A DNA stretch of 64,000 bases from an uncultured Clostridium sp. (GTDB lineage: Bacteria > Bacillota > Clostridia > TANB77 > CAG-508). A model generated the notes under the pieces. It searched no databases and was not told the DNA's origin. It worked only from the letters and a program-made list of their open reading frames with translations. Numbering within the stretch: the first letter of the stretch is position 1; every line of letters starts with the position of its first letter. Both the position numbers and the translations under genes were made by a program. Positions 8,528 through 17,471 of the stretch are shown one piece after another. Location: positions 1 through 64,000 of the forward strand of contig USFW01000005.1 of assembly GCA_900553985.1 (NCBI GenBank), given 5' to 3'.

Positions 8528-9016
8528 TTATAAAATTTCTTCTACTTTTTTACCTCTTTTTTTAGCTACTTGCTCTATTGTTTGCATAGATTGTAATCCT
8601 TTTATTGTAGCATAAACAACATTTCTTGGATTATTTGTTCCAATAACTTTTGTTCTTATGTTTTTATAACCTGCAAGTTCTAATACTGGTCTAACACTTC
8701 CTCCTGCTATAACTCCAGTACCAACTTCAGCTGGTTTTAACATTACTTTTGCACTACCAAATGTTCCAATATATTCATGAGGTACTGTTGTATTAACTAT
8801 TGGTACTTCAACTAAATTCTTTTTAGCTTCTTGAATAGCTTTTTTTATAGCATCTGGAACTTCTGATGCTTTACCATTTCCAACACCTACATGTCCGTTT
8901 TCATCACCAACAACTACTACTGCACTAAATCTAAAAGTTCTACCACCTTTAACAACTTTAGCAACTCTATTGATAGCAACTACTTTTTCTTTTAATTCGT
9001 TATTTCTTTCTTCCAT
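8528..9016 (-). CDS. rpsE: 30S ribosomal protein S5
   Basis: S5, 162 residues, involved in decoding accuracy. Recognised from VVAINRVAKVVKGGRTFRFS and the C-terminal GTGVIAGGSVRPVLELAG. It follows rplR by 70 bases. The usual next gene, rpmD, is missing. Confidence 0.97.
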   Translation of the reverse strand: MEERNNELKEKVVAINRVAKVVKGGRTFRFSAVVVVGDENGHVGVGNGKASEVPDAIKKAIQEAKKNLVEVPIVNTTVPHEYIGTFGSAKVMLKPAEVGTGVIAGGSVRPVLELAGYKNIRTKVIGTNNPRNVVYATIKGLQSMQTIEQVAKKRGKKVEEIL

Positions 9017-9086
9017 TGTTTAGTTTTTCCCTCCTTTAACTAATGTAAATAAACTTATATTAATTATATTTTTTTGCAAATATTTA

Positions 9087-9446
9087 TTAGAATTTTAATC
9101 CGCCTTCTCTTGCAGCTTCAGCTAATTCTTTAACTACACCATGATAAATATATCCACCACGGTCAAAAACTACTGTTTCAATATTTTTTTCTGCTGCTCT
9201 TTTTGCAATTAAAGTTCCAACTTCTTTAGCTGCTTCTTTATTTGCATATTTTACTTTTATTTCTTTATCTAATGTTGAGGCTTGTGCTAAAGTTTTTCCT
9301 GCAACATCATCGATTATTTGTACATATAAGTTTGTATTACTTCTATAAACACATAATCTTGGTCTTTCTGCTGTTCCAGATATTTTTCTTCTTACACGGA
9401 TATGTCTTCTTGTTCTTTCCATTTTTCTATCTGTTTTCTTTACCAT
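9087..9446 (-). CDS. rplR: 50S ribosomal protein L18
   Basis: L18, 119 residues, a 5S rRNA binder. Recognised from RTRRHIRVRRKISGTAERPR and the C-terminal VVFDRGGYIYHGVVKELAE. It follows rplF after an unusually long 175-base gap with inverted repeats. Confidence 0.97.
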   Translation of the reverse strand: MVKKTDRKMERTRRHIRVRRKISGTAERPRLCVYRSNTNLYVQIIDDVAGKTLAQASTLDKEIKVKYANKEAAKEVGTLIAKRAAEKNIETVVFDRGGYIYHGVVKELAEAAREGGLKF

Positions 9447-9516
9447 TTCTATTCTCCTTTCTATAAATTCGAATCTTTATTTTCATTTTTAATTTTAATT
9501 AAATTCTATATATTGT

Positions 9517-9601
9517 GCATTTCAAAGGACCTAAGCAGGCTGATAGCATACATTGGTATGTTTGAGTCTGATTAAGATATTGAAAAAGTGCAACCAAATG
9601 C
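9517..9601 (-). other. Structured gap between rplF and rplR
   Basis: Outer 6-base arms GCATTT (9517-9522) and AAATGC (9596-9601) enclose CATAC/GTATG with a four-base loop (9547-9560) and a short CCT/AGG hairpin (9530-9539). The stretch is richer in G and C than the surrounding spacers. It could be a conserved RNA element; no ORF is evident. Confidence 0.4.
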
Positions 9602-9621
9602 CGAATTTCATTAAAATTGAT

Positions 9622-10158
9622 TTATTTACCAGTTTTACCTTCTTTTCTTCTAATAACCTCATCAGCATATTTGATACCTTTACCTCTATATACTTCTGGT
9701 GGTCTTTTAGTTCTTATAACTGCTGCTGTTTGACCAACTAATTCTTTATCTATACCTTTTACTATAATTGTGTTTGCATTTGGTACATCAAAAGTAATTC
9801 CTTCTGGTGCTTCGAATATTACTGGATGTGAATATCCTAATGTTAAGTTTAAGTTGTTTCCTTGTTTTGCAACTCTATAACCAACACCATTTATTTGTAA
9901 TTCTTTACTATATGTTTCAGTAACACCAATTATCATATTGTTTATTAGAGTTCTTGTTAAACCATGTAAACTTCTGTTTTGAGGTTCATCATTTTTTCTA
10001 ACAACTGTAATTGTATTATCAGCTATTTCTAAAGATATATTTTTATGTATTTCTCTTTCTAATGTTCCTTTAGGTCCTGTTACAGTAACTTTTTGTCCGT
10101 CAATTTTAACTGTAACTTCAGCTGGTACTGTAATTGGTTTATTTCCTATTCTTGACAT
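9622..10158 (-). CDS. rplF: 50S ribosomal protein L6
   Basis: L6, 178 residues, with two similar RNA-binding domains. Recognised from MSRIGNKPI at the start and RPPEVYRGKGIKYADEVIRR near the end. It follows rpsH by 26 bases, with a GGAGGG site before the ATG. Confidence 0.98.
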   Translation of the reverse strand: MSRIGNKPITVPAEVTVKIDGQKVTVTGPKGTLEREIHKNISLEIADNTITVVRKNDEPQNRSLHGLTRTLINNMIIGVTETYSKELQINGVGYRVAKQGNNLNLTLGYSHPVIFEAPEGITFDVPNANTIIVKGIDKELVGQTAAVIRTKRPPEVYRGKGIKYADEVIRRKEGKTGK

Positions 10159-10184
10159 TTTTTAATTCCCTCCTTCTTTTTTTA

Positions 10185-10583
10185 TTACCAGATATATGCT
10201 AATACTTCTCCACCGATTCCTAATTCTCTTGCTTCTTTATCTGTTTTTAATCCTTTAGATGTAGAAATTATAGCTATTCCTAATCCATTAAGAACTTTTG
10301 GTAATTCTTCTTTAGAAGCATATACTCTTAATCCTGGTTTACTAATTCTTTTTAATCCGTCGATTACTCTTGTTCCTTTTTCATCATATTTTAATGTTAC
10401 TCTTATTATCCCTTGAGCATCATCTTTTATTTCTTCAAAAGATTTTATATATCCTTCTCTAAATAATATTTCAGCTATACCTAATTTCATTTTTGATGAT
10501 GGTATATCAACTGTTTTATGTTTTGAACTATTTGCATTTCTTATTCTTGTTAACATATCTGCAATTGGATCTGTAATGTTCAT
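10185..10583 (-). CDS. rpsH: 30S ribosomal protein S8
   Basis: S8, 132 residues. Recognised from DPIADMLTRIRNAN and the C-terminal STSKGLKTDKEARELGIGGE. It binds central-domain 16S rRNA. It lies between rpsZ and rplF. Confidence 0.98.
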   Translation of the reverse strand: MNITDPIADMLTRIRNANSSKHKTVDIPSSKMKLGIAEILFREGYIKSFEEIKDDAQGIIRVTLKYDEKGTRVIDGLKRISKPGLRVYASKEELPKVLNGLGIAIISTSKGLKTDKEARELGIGGEVLAYIW

Positions 10584-10677
10584 TTATTACTTCCCTCCTT
10601 CTTCTTTTTTTGTATGTCTTAGATAAATCTTATTATTTCATCTAATATATTCTATATTTATAATAATTTATTTGATT

Positions 10678-10863
10678 TTACCAGCTTGCTTTTTTAACTC
10701 CTGGTATTTCTCCTTTATGTGCCAATTCTCTAAAACAAACTCTGCATATTCCATATTTTCTTATATATGCATGTGGTCTTCCACATAATTTACATCTATT
10801 ATATTCTCTAGTTTTATATTTTTGTGGTCTAGCTTGTTTTATCTTCATAGATTTCTTAGCCAT
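10678..10863 (-). CDS. rpsZ: 30S ribosomal protein S14, type Z
   Basis: The short zinc-binding S14, 61 residues. CKLCGRP and CRVCF supply the four cysteine ligands. It starts MAKKSMKIKQ and ends GEIPGVKKASW. It follows rplE by 42 bases. Confidence 0.97.
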   Translation of the reverse strand: MAKKSMKIKQARPQKYKTREYNRCKLCGRPHAYIRKYGICRVCFRELAHKGEIPGVKKASW

Positions 10864-10905
10864 ATTTTTATTATCTCCTTCCTCAAAAATCTTTACCGTT
10901 TAAAG

Positions 10906-11445
10906 TTAAGCTTTGAAAGGCATTCCCATTAATTTTAGTAACTCTTTAGCTTCTTCATCTGATTCAGCTGTTGTTACAAATATAATATCCATACCTCTTA
11001 ATTTATCAACTTTATCATATTCGATTTCAGGGAATATTAATTGTTCTTTTATACCCATAGCATAGTTTCCTCTACCATCAAAAGAATTTGCTGATACTCC
11101 TCTAAAATCTCTAACTCTTGGAAGTGCTACATTAAATAGTTTGTAAGCAAAATCATACATTTTATTTGCTCTTAATGTTACTTTACAACCTACATTAACA
11201 CCTTCTCTTAATTTGAATGCTGCTATTGATTTTTTAGCTTTTGTTACTATTGGTTTTTGACCTGTAATTTGTACTAAATCATTCATAGCATTTTCTAATG
11301 ATTTAGGATTTTCTTTTACATCTCCTAAACCTATATTTATAACTATTTTATCAAGCTTTGGAACTTGCATAACAGATTTATATCCGAATTTTTTCATTAA
11401 TGCTGGGATTACTTCTTTTTCATATTGTTCTCTTAATTTTTCCAT
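10906..11445 (-). CDS. rplE: 50S ribosomal protein L5
   Basis: L5, 179 residues, which binds 5S rRNA at the central protuberance. Recognised from KIVINIGLGDVKENPK and RDFRGVSANSFDGRGNYAMG. It follows rplX by 20 bases. Confidence 0.98.
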   Translation of the reverse strand: MEKLREQYEKEVIPALMKKFGYKSVMQVPKLDKIVINIGLGDVKENPKSLENAMNDLVQITGQKPIVTKAKKSIAAFKLREGVNVGCKVTLRANKMYDFAYKLFNVALPRVRDFRGVSANSFDGRGNYAMGIKEQLIFPEIEYDKVDKLRGMDIIFVTTAESDEEAKELLKLMGMPFKA

Positions 11446-11465
11446 TTAATCTTAATCCTCCTTCC

Positions 11466-11774
11466 TTATTTTAATTCTGCTCCGCATTTTTTACAAATAC
11501 GAGTTTTTTTATCTTTATCTTCTTTATATCCTATTTTTGTAGCTTTTCCACATTTTGAGCAAACTACATTTACTTTTGATGATGGAATAGCACATTCTAC
11601 TGGTATAATTCCACTTTCTTCTCCTTGTCTTCTAGCTTTAACATGTTTTTTTCTAACATTAACGCCTTTAACGATGATTTTATCAGCTTTTGGAATTACT
11701 TCTAATACTTCTCCAGTTTTACCCTTATCGTTTCCAGATAATACTTGAACGTTATCACCTTTTTTTATTCTCAT
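11466..11774 (-). CDS. rplX: 50S ribosomal protein L24
   Basis: L24, 102 residues, an assembly-initiating protein. The KOW motif is seen in KGDNVQVLSGNDKGKTGEV. The C-terminus carries two CxxC pairs (CSKCGK, CKKCGAELK), a possible zinc site seen in many bacterial L24 proteins. It follows rplN by 79 bases. Confidence 0.97.
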   Translation of the reverse strand: MRIKKGDNVQVLSGNDKGKTGEVLEVIPKADKIIVKGVNVRKKHVKARRQGEESGIIPVECAIPSSKVNVVCSKCGKATKIGYKEDKDKKTRICKKCGAELK

Positions 11775-11853
11775 TAGAGATTGCCTCCTTTTCTTAATTT
11801 TCCAAAAATCTTTTCACTATTTCCAATTCTTCAAAATAATTTGAATTAGTATA

Positions 11854-12222
11854 TTATAGTACTTCTGGAGCTAATGAAAGTATTTTCATGTAGTCTTTTT
11901 CTCTTAATTCTCTTGCAACTGGCCCAAAGATACGAGTTCCTTTTGGAGTTCCATCTTCTTTTATTATTACAGCTGCATTTTCATCAAATTTTATATATGA
12001 ACCATCTGCTCTTCTTAGACCTTTTTTAGATCTAACAACAACAGCTTTTACAACATCACCTTTTTTAACAACGCCTCCTGGTGTTGCTGATTTAACAGAA
12101 GCAACTATTACATCTCCGATGTTACATGTTTTTCTAAAAGAACCACCTAAACATCTAATACACATAATTTCTTTTGCACCTGTGTTATCTGCTACTTTTA
12201 ATCTTGTTTGTTGTTGTATCAT
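11854..12222 (-). CDS. rplN: 50S ribosomal protein L14
   Basis: L14, 122 residues, the normal length. Recognised from MIQQQTRLKVADNTGAKE and the C-terminal GTRIFGPVARELREKDYMKI. It follows rpsQ by 41 bases. Confidence 0.98.
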   Translation of the reverse strand: MIQQQTRLKVADNTGAKEIMCIRCLGGSFRKTCNIGDVIVASVKSATPGGVVKKGDVVKAVVVRSKKGLRRADGSYIKFDENAAVIIKEDGTPKGTRIFGPVARELREKDYMKILSLAPEVL

Positions 12223-12263
12223 TTTTGGTTCCTCCCTTCTTATCTTTTCATTTATTTATTATC

Positions 12264-12527
12264 TTATTTAATATCTGCTTTTTCTAAAACTTCAACTACT
12301 CTCCATCTTTTATCTTTAGAAAGTGGTCTTGTTTCCATTACTTTTACTTTATCTCCAATTTGACAAACATTTTCTTCGTCATGAGCTTTTAAAGTATATG
12401 TTCTTTTTACTGTTTTTCCATATGTGTTATGTCTAACACTTGTTTCTACTGCTACTACAACTGTTTTATCCATTTTATTTGATTTAACAGTTCCTACCAT
12501 AACTTTACGAAGATTTCTTTCTTCCAT
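12264..12527 (-). CDS. rpsQ: 30S ribosomal protein S17
   Basis: S17, 87 residues, an OB-fold protein. Recognised from GTVKSNKMDKTVVVAVE and GDKVKVMETRPLSKDKRWRV. It follows rpmC by 97 bases. Confidence 0.97.
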   Translation of the reverse strand: MEERNLRKVMVGTVKSNKMDKTVVVAVETSVRHNTYGKTVKRTYTLKAHDEENVCQIGDKVKVMETRPLSKDKRWRVVEVLEKADIK

Positions 12528-12624
12528 TTAGATTTCTCCTTTCTTAATCTATCAGGAAAATATTTTAATAAATTTATTTATTATTGTAAAATTTTAGTTT
12601 TTACTAGAAATTCCTGATTTATGA

Positions 12625-12834
12625 TTATGCCTTTTTTGTTTCTGCTATTTTTCTTTCTGTTAATACAGTATTTATTTTAGCTATATCTTTTTTTACTTCT
12701 TTTATTTTCATTGGATTGTCTAATCCGTTTGTAGCTAAACTAAATTTTAATTTGAATAATTCTGTTTTTAGTTCACCTAATTCTTTTTCTAAATCTGGTG
12801 AAGACATTTCTCTTATTTTATTTATCTTCATCAT
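12625..12834 (-). CDS. rpmC: 50S ribosomal protein L29
   Basis: L29, about 69 residues. Recognised from INKIREMSSPDLEKELGELK and LFKLKFSLATNGLDNPMKI. The start lies inside the end of rplP (stop at 12818). A GTG at 12840 and tandem ATGs at 12834 and 12831 are possible; the AAGGTAGG site favours one of the ATGs. The overlap suggests translational coupling with rplP. Confidence 0.93.
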   Translation of the reverse strand: MMKINKIREMSSPDLEKELGELKTELFKLKFSLATNGLDNPMKIKEVKKDIAKINTVLTERKIAETKKA

Positions 12835-13261
12835 TTTCACCTACCTTTTCAGTTTCTCTTGCTACAAATTTTGTTTTATTAGGTAGTTTATTCATAGCAA
12901 GTCTTAAGGCTTCTCTTGCAGTTTCTTCAGGAACTCCAGATATTTCGAACATAACTCTTCCTGGTTTTACAACTGCTACCCAATATTCAGGAGCACCTTT
13001 ACCTTTACCCATACGAGTACCGATTGGTTTTGATGTTATTGGTTTGTCTGGGAATATTTTAATCCAAACTTTTCCACCTCTTTTTATATAACGAGTCATA
13101 GCAATACGGGCTGCTTCTATTTGGTTACCTGTGATTAATCCAGCTGTAACTGCTTGGATTCCATATTCACCATCTGTAACTTTATTTCCTCTTGTTGCTT
13201 TTCCTCTCATTCTACCTTTTTGCATTTTTCTAAATTTTGATCTTTTTGGCATTAATGGCAT
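12818..13261 (-). CDS. rplP: 50S ribosomal protein L16
   Basis: L16, 147 residues, close to the peptidyl-transferase centre. Recognised from MPLMPKRSKFRKMQKGRMRG and IKIFPDKPITSKPIGTRMGK. Its ATG overlaps the rpsC stop by one base (TAATG), and it overlaps rpmC at the other end. Confidence 0.98.
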   Translation of the reverse strand: MPLMPKRSKFRKMQKGRMRGKATRGNKVTDGEYGIQAVTAGLITGNQIEAARIAMTRYIKRGGKVWIKIFPDKPITSKPIGTRMGKGKGAPEYWVAVVKPGRVMFEISGVPEETAREALRLAMNKLPNKTKFVARETEKVGENDEDK

Positions 13262-13917
13262 TATTTGTCTCCTCCTTCCATTTTCTTTGCAGGAAGAACT
13301 TCTCCTTTATATATCCAAACTTTTACACCGATTTTTCCGTATGTTGTATCTGCTTCTGCAAATCCATAATCAATATCAGCTCTTAAAGTTTGTAATGGTA
13401 TATTACCTTCTTTGTAGAATTCAGTTCTAGCCATATCAGCTCCACCTAATCTTCCTGATACTGCAGTTTTTATACCTAAAGCACCAGCTTTCATAGATTT
13501 TTGCATACATTGTTTCATAGCTCTTCTGAATGAAATTCTTCTTTCTAATTGTCCAGCAATATTTTCTGCAACTAATTGTGCATCTGTATCAATATTTTTA
13601 ACTTCTACGATGTTTAAGTTAACATCTTTTCCTATTAATTTTGCTACTTCAGCTTTTAAGCTTTCAGCTCCAGCTCCACCTTTTCCAATTACAATTCCTG
13701 GTTTTGCTGTATATAAGTTTATTTTTACTAATTTTGCTGTTCTTTCAATTTCTATTTTAGAAATTCCAGCTGCGTATAATTTTTTCTTTAAAAATTTACG
13801 GATTTTTTGGTCTTCTACTAAATAATCTGCAAAATCTTTAGAATCTGCATACCATTTAGAGTTCCAATCTTTTATTATACCAACTCTAACACCTGTTGGA
13901 TGTACTTTTTGTCCCAT
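13261..13917 (-). CDS. rpsC: 30S ribosomal protein S3
   Basis: S3, 218 residues. The KH domain contains PGIVIGKGGAGAESLK. The C-terminal domain contains QCMQKSMKAGALGIKTAVSG. Start MGQKVHPTGVRVG. It follows rplV by 23 bases and overlaps rplP by one base. Confidence 0.98.
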   Translation of the reverse strand: MGQKVHPTGVRVGIIKDWNSKWYADSKDFADYLVEDQKIRKFLKKKLYAAGISKIEIERTAKLVKINLYTAKPGIVIGKGGAGAESLKAEVAKLIGKDVNLNIVEVKNIDTDAQLVAENIAGQLERRISFRRAMKQCMQKSMKAGALGIKTAVSGRLGGADMARTEFYKEGNIPLQTLRADIDYGFAEADTTYGKIGVKVWIYKGEVLPAKKMEGGDK

Positions 13918-13940
13918 GGTCTTTTAAAACCTCCTATCTT

Positions 13941-14300
13941 CTATTTTTCTTTTACTACTATTGTTATATGACTTGTTCTTTTTCTTATTCTTACAGCTGA
14001 ACCTTTTGCAGCAGGTCTTATTCTTTTTAGTGTTGGACCTTGATTTGCATAGATTTCAGCAACATATAAGTTTTCATGTTTCATATTATGATTATTTTCA
14101 GCATTTGCAATTGCTGATTTTAATAATTTTTCTATAATTTCTGATGATGCTTTTGGTGTAAATTTCACGATTGCTAAAGCTTCATCAACATTTTTTCCTC
14201 TTATTAAGTCTGCAACTATTTTAACTTTTCTAGCTGATATTCTTGTATATTTAAGAGTTGCTCTAGCTTCGTTTACTACTACTGTTTCTTGCTCTTGCAC
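13941..14300 (-). CDS. rplV: 50S ribosomal protein L22, GTG start
   Basis: L22, 119 residues, lining the exit tunnel. Recognised from ARATLKYTRISARKVKIVAD and RIRPAAKGSAVRIRKRTSHI. The start is GTG at 14300, 7 bases after a GGAGGAG site. A nearby ATG at 14306 is in another frame. A structured gap lies upstream, towards rpsS. Confidence 0.96.
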   Translation of the reverse strand: MQEQETVVVNEARATLKYTRISARKVKIVADLIRGKNVDEALAIVKFTPKASSEIIEKLLKSAIANAENNHNMKHENLYVAEIYANQGPTLKRIRPAAKGSAVRIRKRTSHITIVVKEK

Positions 14301-14320
14301 TTCATTCTCCTCCTTTTTCT

Positions 14321-14371
14321 AGGTCGTACCCTAGGGGAATTATCATTCCCCACTAGCATATTATTAGACCT
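14321..14371 (-). other. Nested inverted repeat between rpsS and rplV
   Basis: Three nested stems: AGGTC/GACCT outside (14321-14325, 14367-14371), CTA/TAG, then GGGGAAT/ATTCCCC (14334-14340, 14345-14351) with a four-base loop. The inner 7-base G/C stem is unusual in this AT-rich spacer. It lies just upstream of the rplV ribosome site, so it could affect rplV translation or mRNA processing. Confidence 0.5.
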
Positions 14372-14401
14372 TTTTTATAGTATATAATACCGATTCTATT
14401 T

Positions 14402-14683
14402 TTATTTTTTAACTTTAGTTGTCTTTTCTCCTGCATGACCTTTATATGTTCTTGTAGGAGCAAATTCACCTAATTTATGACCAATCATTTCTTCTGTAAT
14501 ATAGATTGGAACATGTTTTCTTCCATCATGTACAGCTATTGTATGACCAACCATTTGTGGATATATTGTTGAAGCTCTTGACCATGTCTTTAAAACTTCT
14601 TTAGCTCCTGTTTCATTCATAGCTTCTACTCTTTTTAATAATTCAGGTGCTACAAATGGTATTTTTTTGCTTGATCTTGACAT
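14402..14683 (-). CDS. rpsS: 30S ribosomal protein S19
   Basis: S19, 93 residues, small-subunit head. Recognised from MSRSSKKIPFVAPELLKRVE and the C-terminal HKLGEFAPTRTYKGHAG. It lies between rplB and rplV with an AGGAGG-type site. Confidence 0.98.
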   Translation of the reverse strand: MSRSSKKIPFVAPELLKRVEAMNETGAKEVLKTWSRASTIYPQMVGHTIAVHDGRKHVPIYITEEMIGHKLGEFAPTRTYKGHAGEKTTKVKK

Positions 14684-14748
14684 TTAAGTTTCCTCCTTTT
14701 CTAGGATTATTGTTTATAATGATATAAACTACATTAATCCATAAAATT

Positions 14749-15576
14749 CTATTTTCTTCTCTTAACGATAAATTTATTTGATAATTTCTTTTTATTTCTT
14801 GTTTTGTATCCAAGAGCTGGTTTACCCCAAGGAGTAAGTGGTCCAGCGTGTCCTATTGGAGCTCTACCTTCTCCACCACCATGAGGGTGATCTACTGGGT
14901 TCATTACAGAACCTCTAACTGTTGGTCTGATTCCCATATGTCTTTTTCTACCAGCTTTACCAATTTTTAAGTTTTCATGGTCGCTGTTTCCTATTACGCC
15001 GATTGTTGCTCTACATTTTGCTAAAATTAATCTCATTTCTCCAGAAGGTAATCTTACGTGTGCGTATTTTCCTTCTTTAGCCATTAATTGAGCACTTTGT
15101 CCAGCAGCTTTTACTAATTTTCCACCTTGTCCTGGATTTAATTCAATATTATGAATTAATGTACCTACTGGTATAGCATTTATTGGCATACAGTTTCCTG
15201 GTTTGATATCAGCTGTTTCTCCTGATACTACTTTATCTCCATCTGTTAATCCTTGTGGTGCTAATATATATGCTTTTTCTCCATCTTCATATTGGATTAA
15301 AGCTATATTTGCACTTCTGTTTGGATCGTATTCGATACCAATAACTTGTGCTTCCATATTGTCTTTTCTTCTTTTAAAATCTATTATTCTATATTTTTGT
15401 CTGTTTCCACCACCTTGGTGTCTTACAGTTATTCTTCCATATGAGTTTCTACCTGCATTTTTCTTTTTCTTTGCAAGTAATGATTTTTCAGGAGTTTTCT
15501 TTGTTATTTCTGCAAAATCTGAAACTGTCATATTTCTTCTTGATGGTGTATATGGTTTAAAATGTTTCATTCCCAT
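14749..15576 (-). CDS. rplB: 50S ribosomal protein L2
   Basis: L2, 275 residues, needed for peptidyl transferase activity. Recognised from GRITVRHQGGGNRQKYRIID and the C-terminal MNPVDHPHGGGEGR with its conserved histidine. It follows rplW after a 141-base gap holding small inverted repeats (for example CGAG/CTCG). Confidence 0.98.
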   Translation of the reverse strand: MGMKHFKPYTPSRRNMTVSDFAEITKKTPEKSLLAKKKKNAGRNSYGRITVRHQGGGNRQKYRIIDFKRRKDNMEAQVIGIEYDPNRSANIALIQYEDGEKAYILAPQGLTDGDKVVSGETADIKPGNCMPINAIPVGTLIHNIELNPGQGGKLVKAAGQSAQLMAKEGKYAHVRLPSGEMRLILAKCRATIGVIGNSDHENLKIGKAGRKRHMGIRPTVRGSVMNPVDHPHGGGEGRAPIGHAGPLTPWGKPALGYKTRNKKKLSNKFIVKRRK

Positions 15577-15717
15577 TTTTGATTCTCTCCTTATTTCTTA
15601 TTTGATAGACTTTTTCCTGCTCTATCTTGCAGATATTCTTTATTATCCGAGTTGTTTCTCGATATTTATTATTTAATATTATTTTGTTATTTTAAGTGTA
15701 GTAAAACAATTTATTTA

Positions 15718-16065
15718 CTAAGCTCCCATAAATTCTTCGATTGAATCTTTATATTTTTTAGAAGCTTTTGCTTGTTTTCCACCTTTTGTTAAGTATGTTT
15801 CATCTTCTGGATTTGTATCAATAGTAACTATTGCTTTTTTCCAATCTGATGTTTTACCTACATGGTATCCAACTCTTTTTTTCTTTCCGTTTACTTTCAT
15901 TGTATTAACTTTTAATACTTTAACTTCAAAAAGTTTTTCAACAGCTTTTGCTATTTCAACTTTTGTTGCTTTTTTATTTACTTTGAAAGTGTATTTACCT
16001 TCTTGTAATTGGTCATTACTTTTTTCAGTAACAACTGGTGCTATTATTATTTCTTCTGGTAACAT
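15718..16065 (-). CDS. rplW: 50S ribosomal protein L23
   Basis: L23, 115 residues, at the tunnel exit where trigger factor and SRP dock. Recognised from IIIAPVVTEKSNDQLQEGKY and KAVEKLFEVKVLKVNTM. The C-terminus carries a Lys-rich tail somewhat longer than usual. The ATG overlaps the rplD stop by one base (TAATG). Confidence 0.96.
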   Translation of the reverse strand: MLPEEIIIAPVVTEKSNDQLQEGKYTFKVNKKATKVEIAKAVEKLFEVKVLKVNTMKVNGKKKRVGYHVGKTSDWKKAIVTIDTNPEDETYLTKGGKQAKASKKYKDSIEEFMGA

Positions 16066-16688
16066 TATGCGTACACCTCCTCTAATTTCTTAACAGTATC
16101 TACTGGTAAAATTAGATTTGTATATTTTAATAAATCAAATATGTTTATGTTATTAGCAACTATTGTTTTAACTCCTTCAATATTTCTTGATGACATTAAA
16201 ACATTTTTATTGTTTTCTGGAAGAATTATTAATGTTTTTCCTTCAACTTTCATGTCTGCTAATGCTTTAACCATAGTTTTTGTTTTGATTTCTTTTACTT
16301 CTAATTTATCAACTACTGTTAATTCTTTTTCTAATACTTTAGAACTTAATACTGATCTAATAGCAAGTCTTCTTTCTTTTTTATTAACTGTATATTTGTA
16401 TGAACGAGGTTTTGGTCCTAATGCAATACCACCTTTAATCCATTGTGGAGCTCTTATAGAACCTTGTCTTGCTCTACCTGTTCCTTTTTGTCTCCATGGT
16501 TTTCTACCACCACCTGAAACTTCTGCTCTTGTTTTTGTACTTTGAGTACCTTGTCTTTGATTAGCTAAATAATTTACTAATACACTGTGAACTATTGCTT
16601 CATTTGGTTCAATTCCAAATACGCTTTCTGCTAATTCTATATCACTTACTTTTTTACCTTTCATGTCTAATACATCTACTTTTGGCAT
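16065..16688 (-). CDS. rplD: 50S ribosomal protein L4
   Basis: L4, 207 residues. Recognised from QGTQSTKTRAEVSGGGRKPW and GTGRARQGSIRAPQWIKGG, the tunnel loop. In enterobacteria L4 represses the S10 operon; whether that holds here is unknown. It follows rplC by 20 bases. Confidence 0.98.
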   Translation of the reverse strand: MPKVDVLDMKGKKVSDIELAESVFGIEPNEAIVHSVLVNYLANQRQGTQSTKTRAEVSGGGRKPWRQKGTGRARQGSIRAPQWIKGGIALGPKPRSYKYTVNKKERRLAIRSVLSSKVLEKELTVVDKLEVKEIKTKTMVKALADMKVEGKTLIILPENNKNVLMSSRNIEGVKTIVANNINIFDLLKYTNLILPVDTVKKLEEVYA

Positions 16689-16708
16689 TTTTTTCTTCCT
16701 CCTTCCTT

Positions 16709-17344
16709 CTATTTACTAGCCTTTACAGCTGATTTTACTTTTAATATTGCTCCTTTTGGTCCTGGAACACTACCTTTTACTAATATTACATTTTTGTCCA
16801 TATCAATTCTTACTACATCTAAGTTTTGTATTGTAACAGTAACTCTTCCCATATGTCCTGGTAATTTTTTACCTTTAAATACTCTACCTGGTGTTGATGT
16901 AGATCCCATTGAACCTGGTCTTCTATGATACATAGAACCATGTCCCATTGGTCCTCTGTGTTGTCCATGTCTTTTGATAACACCTTGGAATCCTTTTCCT
17001 TTTGATGTTCCTTGAACATCTATTTTTTCTCCAGCTTCAAAAACATCTGCTTTAAGTTCATCTCCAACTTTAATTCCTTCTACTGAATCAATTCTGAATT
17101 CTCTTAAATGTTTTTTGTTAGCTAATTTTGCTTTTGCAAAATGTCCTGCTTCTGGTTTGTTGATATGTTTATCTTTTATATCTCCAAATCCTAATTGAAC
17201 TGCATTGTAACCATCTGTTTCTACTGTTTTAACTTGAGCTACAACACATGGTCCAGCTTCTATAACTGTTACTGGAATAACATTTCCTTTTTCATCAAAG
17301 ATTTGTGTCATTCCAACTTTTCTTCCGATTATTCCTTTTTTCAT
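16709..17344 (-). CDS. rplC: 50S ribosomal protein L3
   Basis: L3, 211 residues. Recognised from KKGIIGRKVGMTQIFDEKGN and KGFQGVIKRHGQHRGPMGHG. It follows rpsJ after a 127-base gap with two hairpins. Confidence 0.98.
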   Translation of the reverse strand: MKKGIIGRKVGMTQIFDEKGNVIPVTVIEAGPCVVAQVKTVETDGYNAVQLGFGDIKDKHINKPEAGHFAKAKLANKKHLREFRIDSVEGIKVGDELKADVFEAGEKIDVQGTSKGKGFQGVIKRHGQHRGPMGHGSMYHRRPGSMGSTSTPGRVFKGKKLPGHMGRVTVTIQNLDVVRIDMDKNVILVKGSVPGPKGAILKVKSAVKASK

Positions 17345-17368
17345 TTTATTATTTCCTCCTAACTATTG

Positions 17369-17447
17369 GCTGATAAAATTTTATATGTATTTCTTACTTA
17401 TCAGCTTGGTTTTGATGCTACATATTTACTTGTAGTCTAAAATCAAA
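17369..17447 (-). other. Two hairpins between rpsJ and rplC
   Basis: Hairpin one: GCTGATAA/TTATCAGC (17369-17376, 17398-17405). Hairpin two: TTTGAT/ATCAAA with inner CTACA/TGTAG (17411-17447). They fill most of the gap and could form a processing or control site in the S10 transcript. No ORF is seen. Confidence 0.45.
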
Positions 17448-17471
17448 TTACTATAATTTAAATTTAATTAA

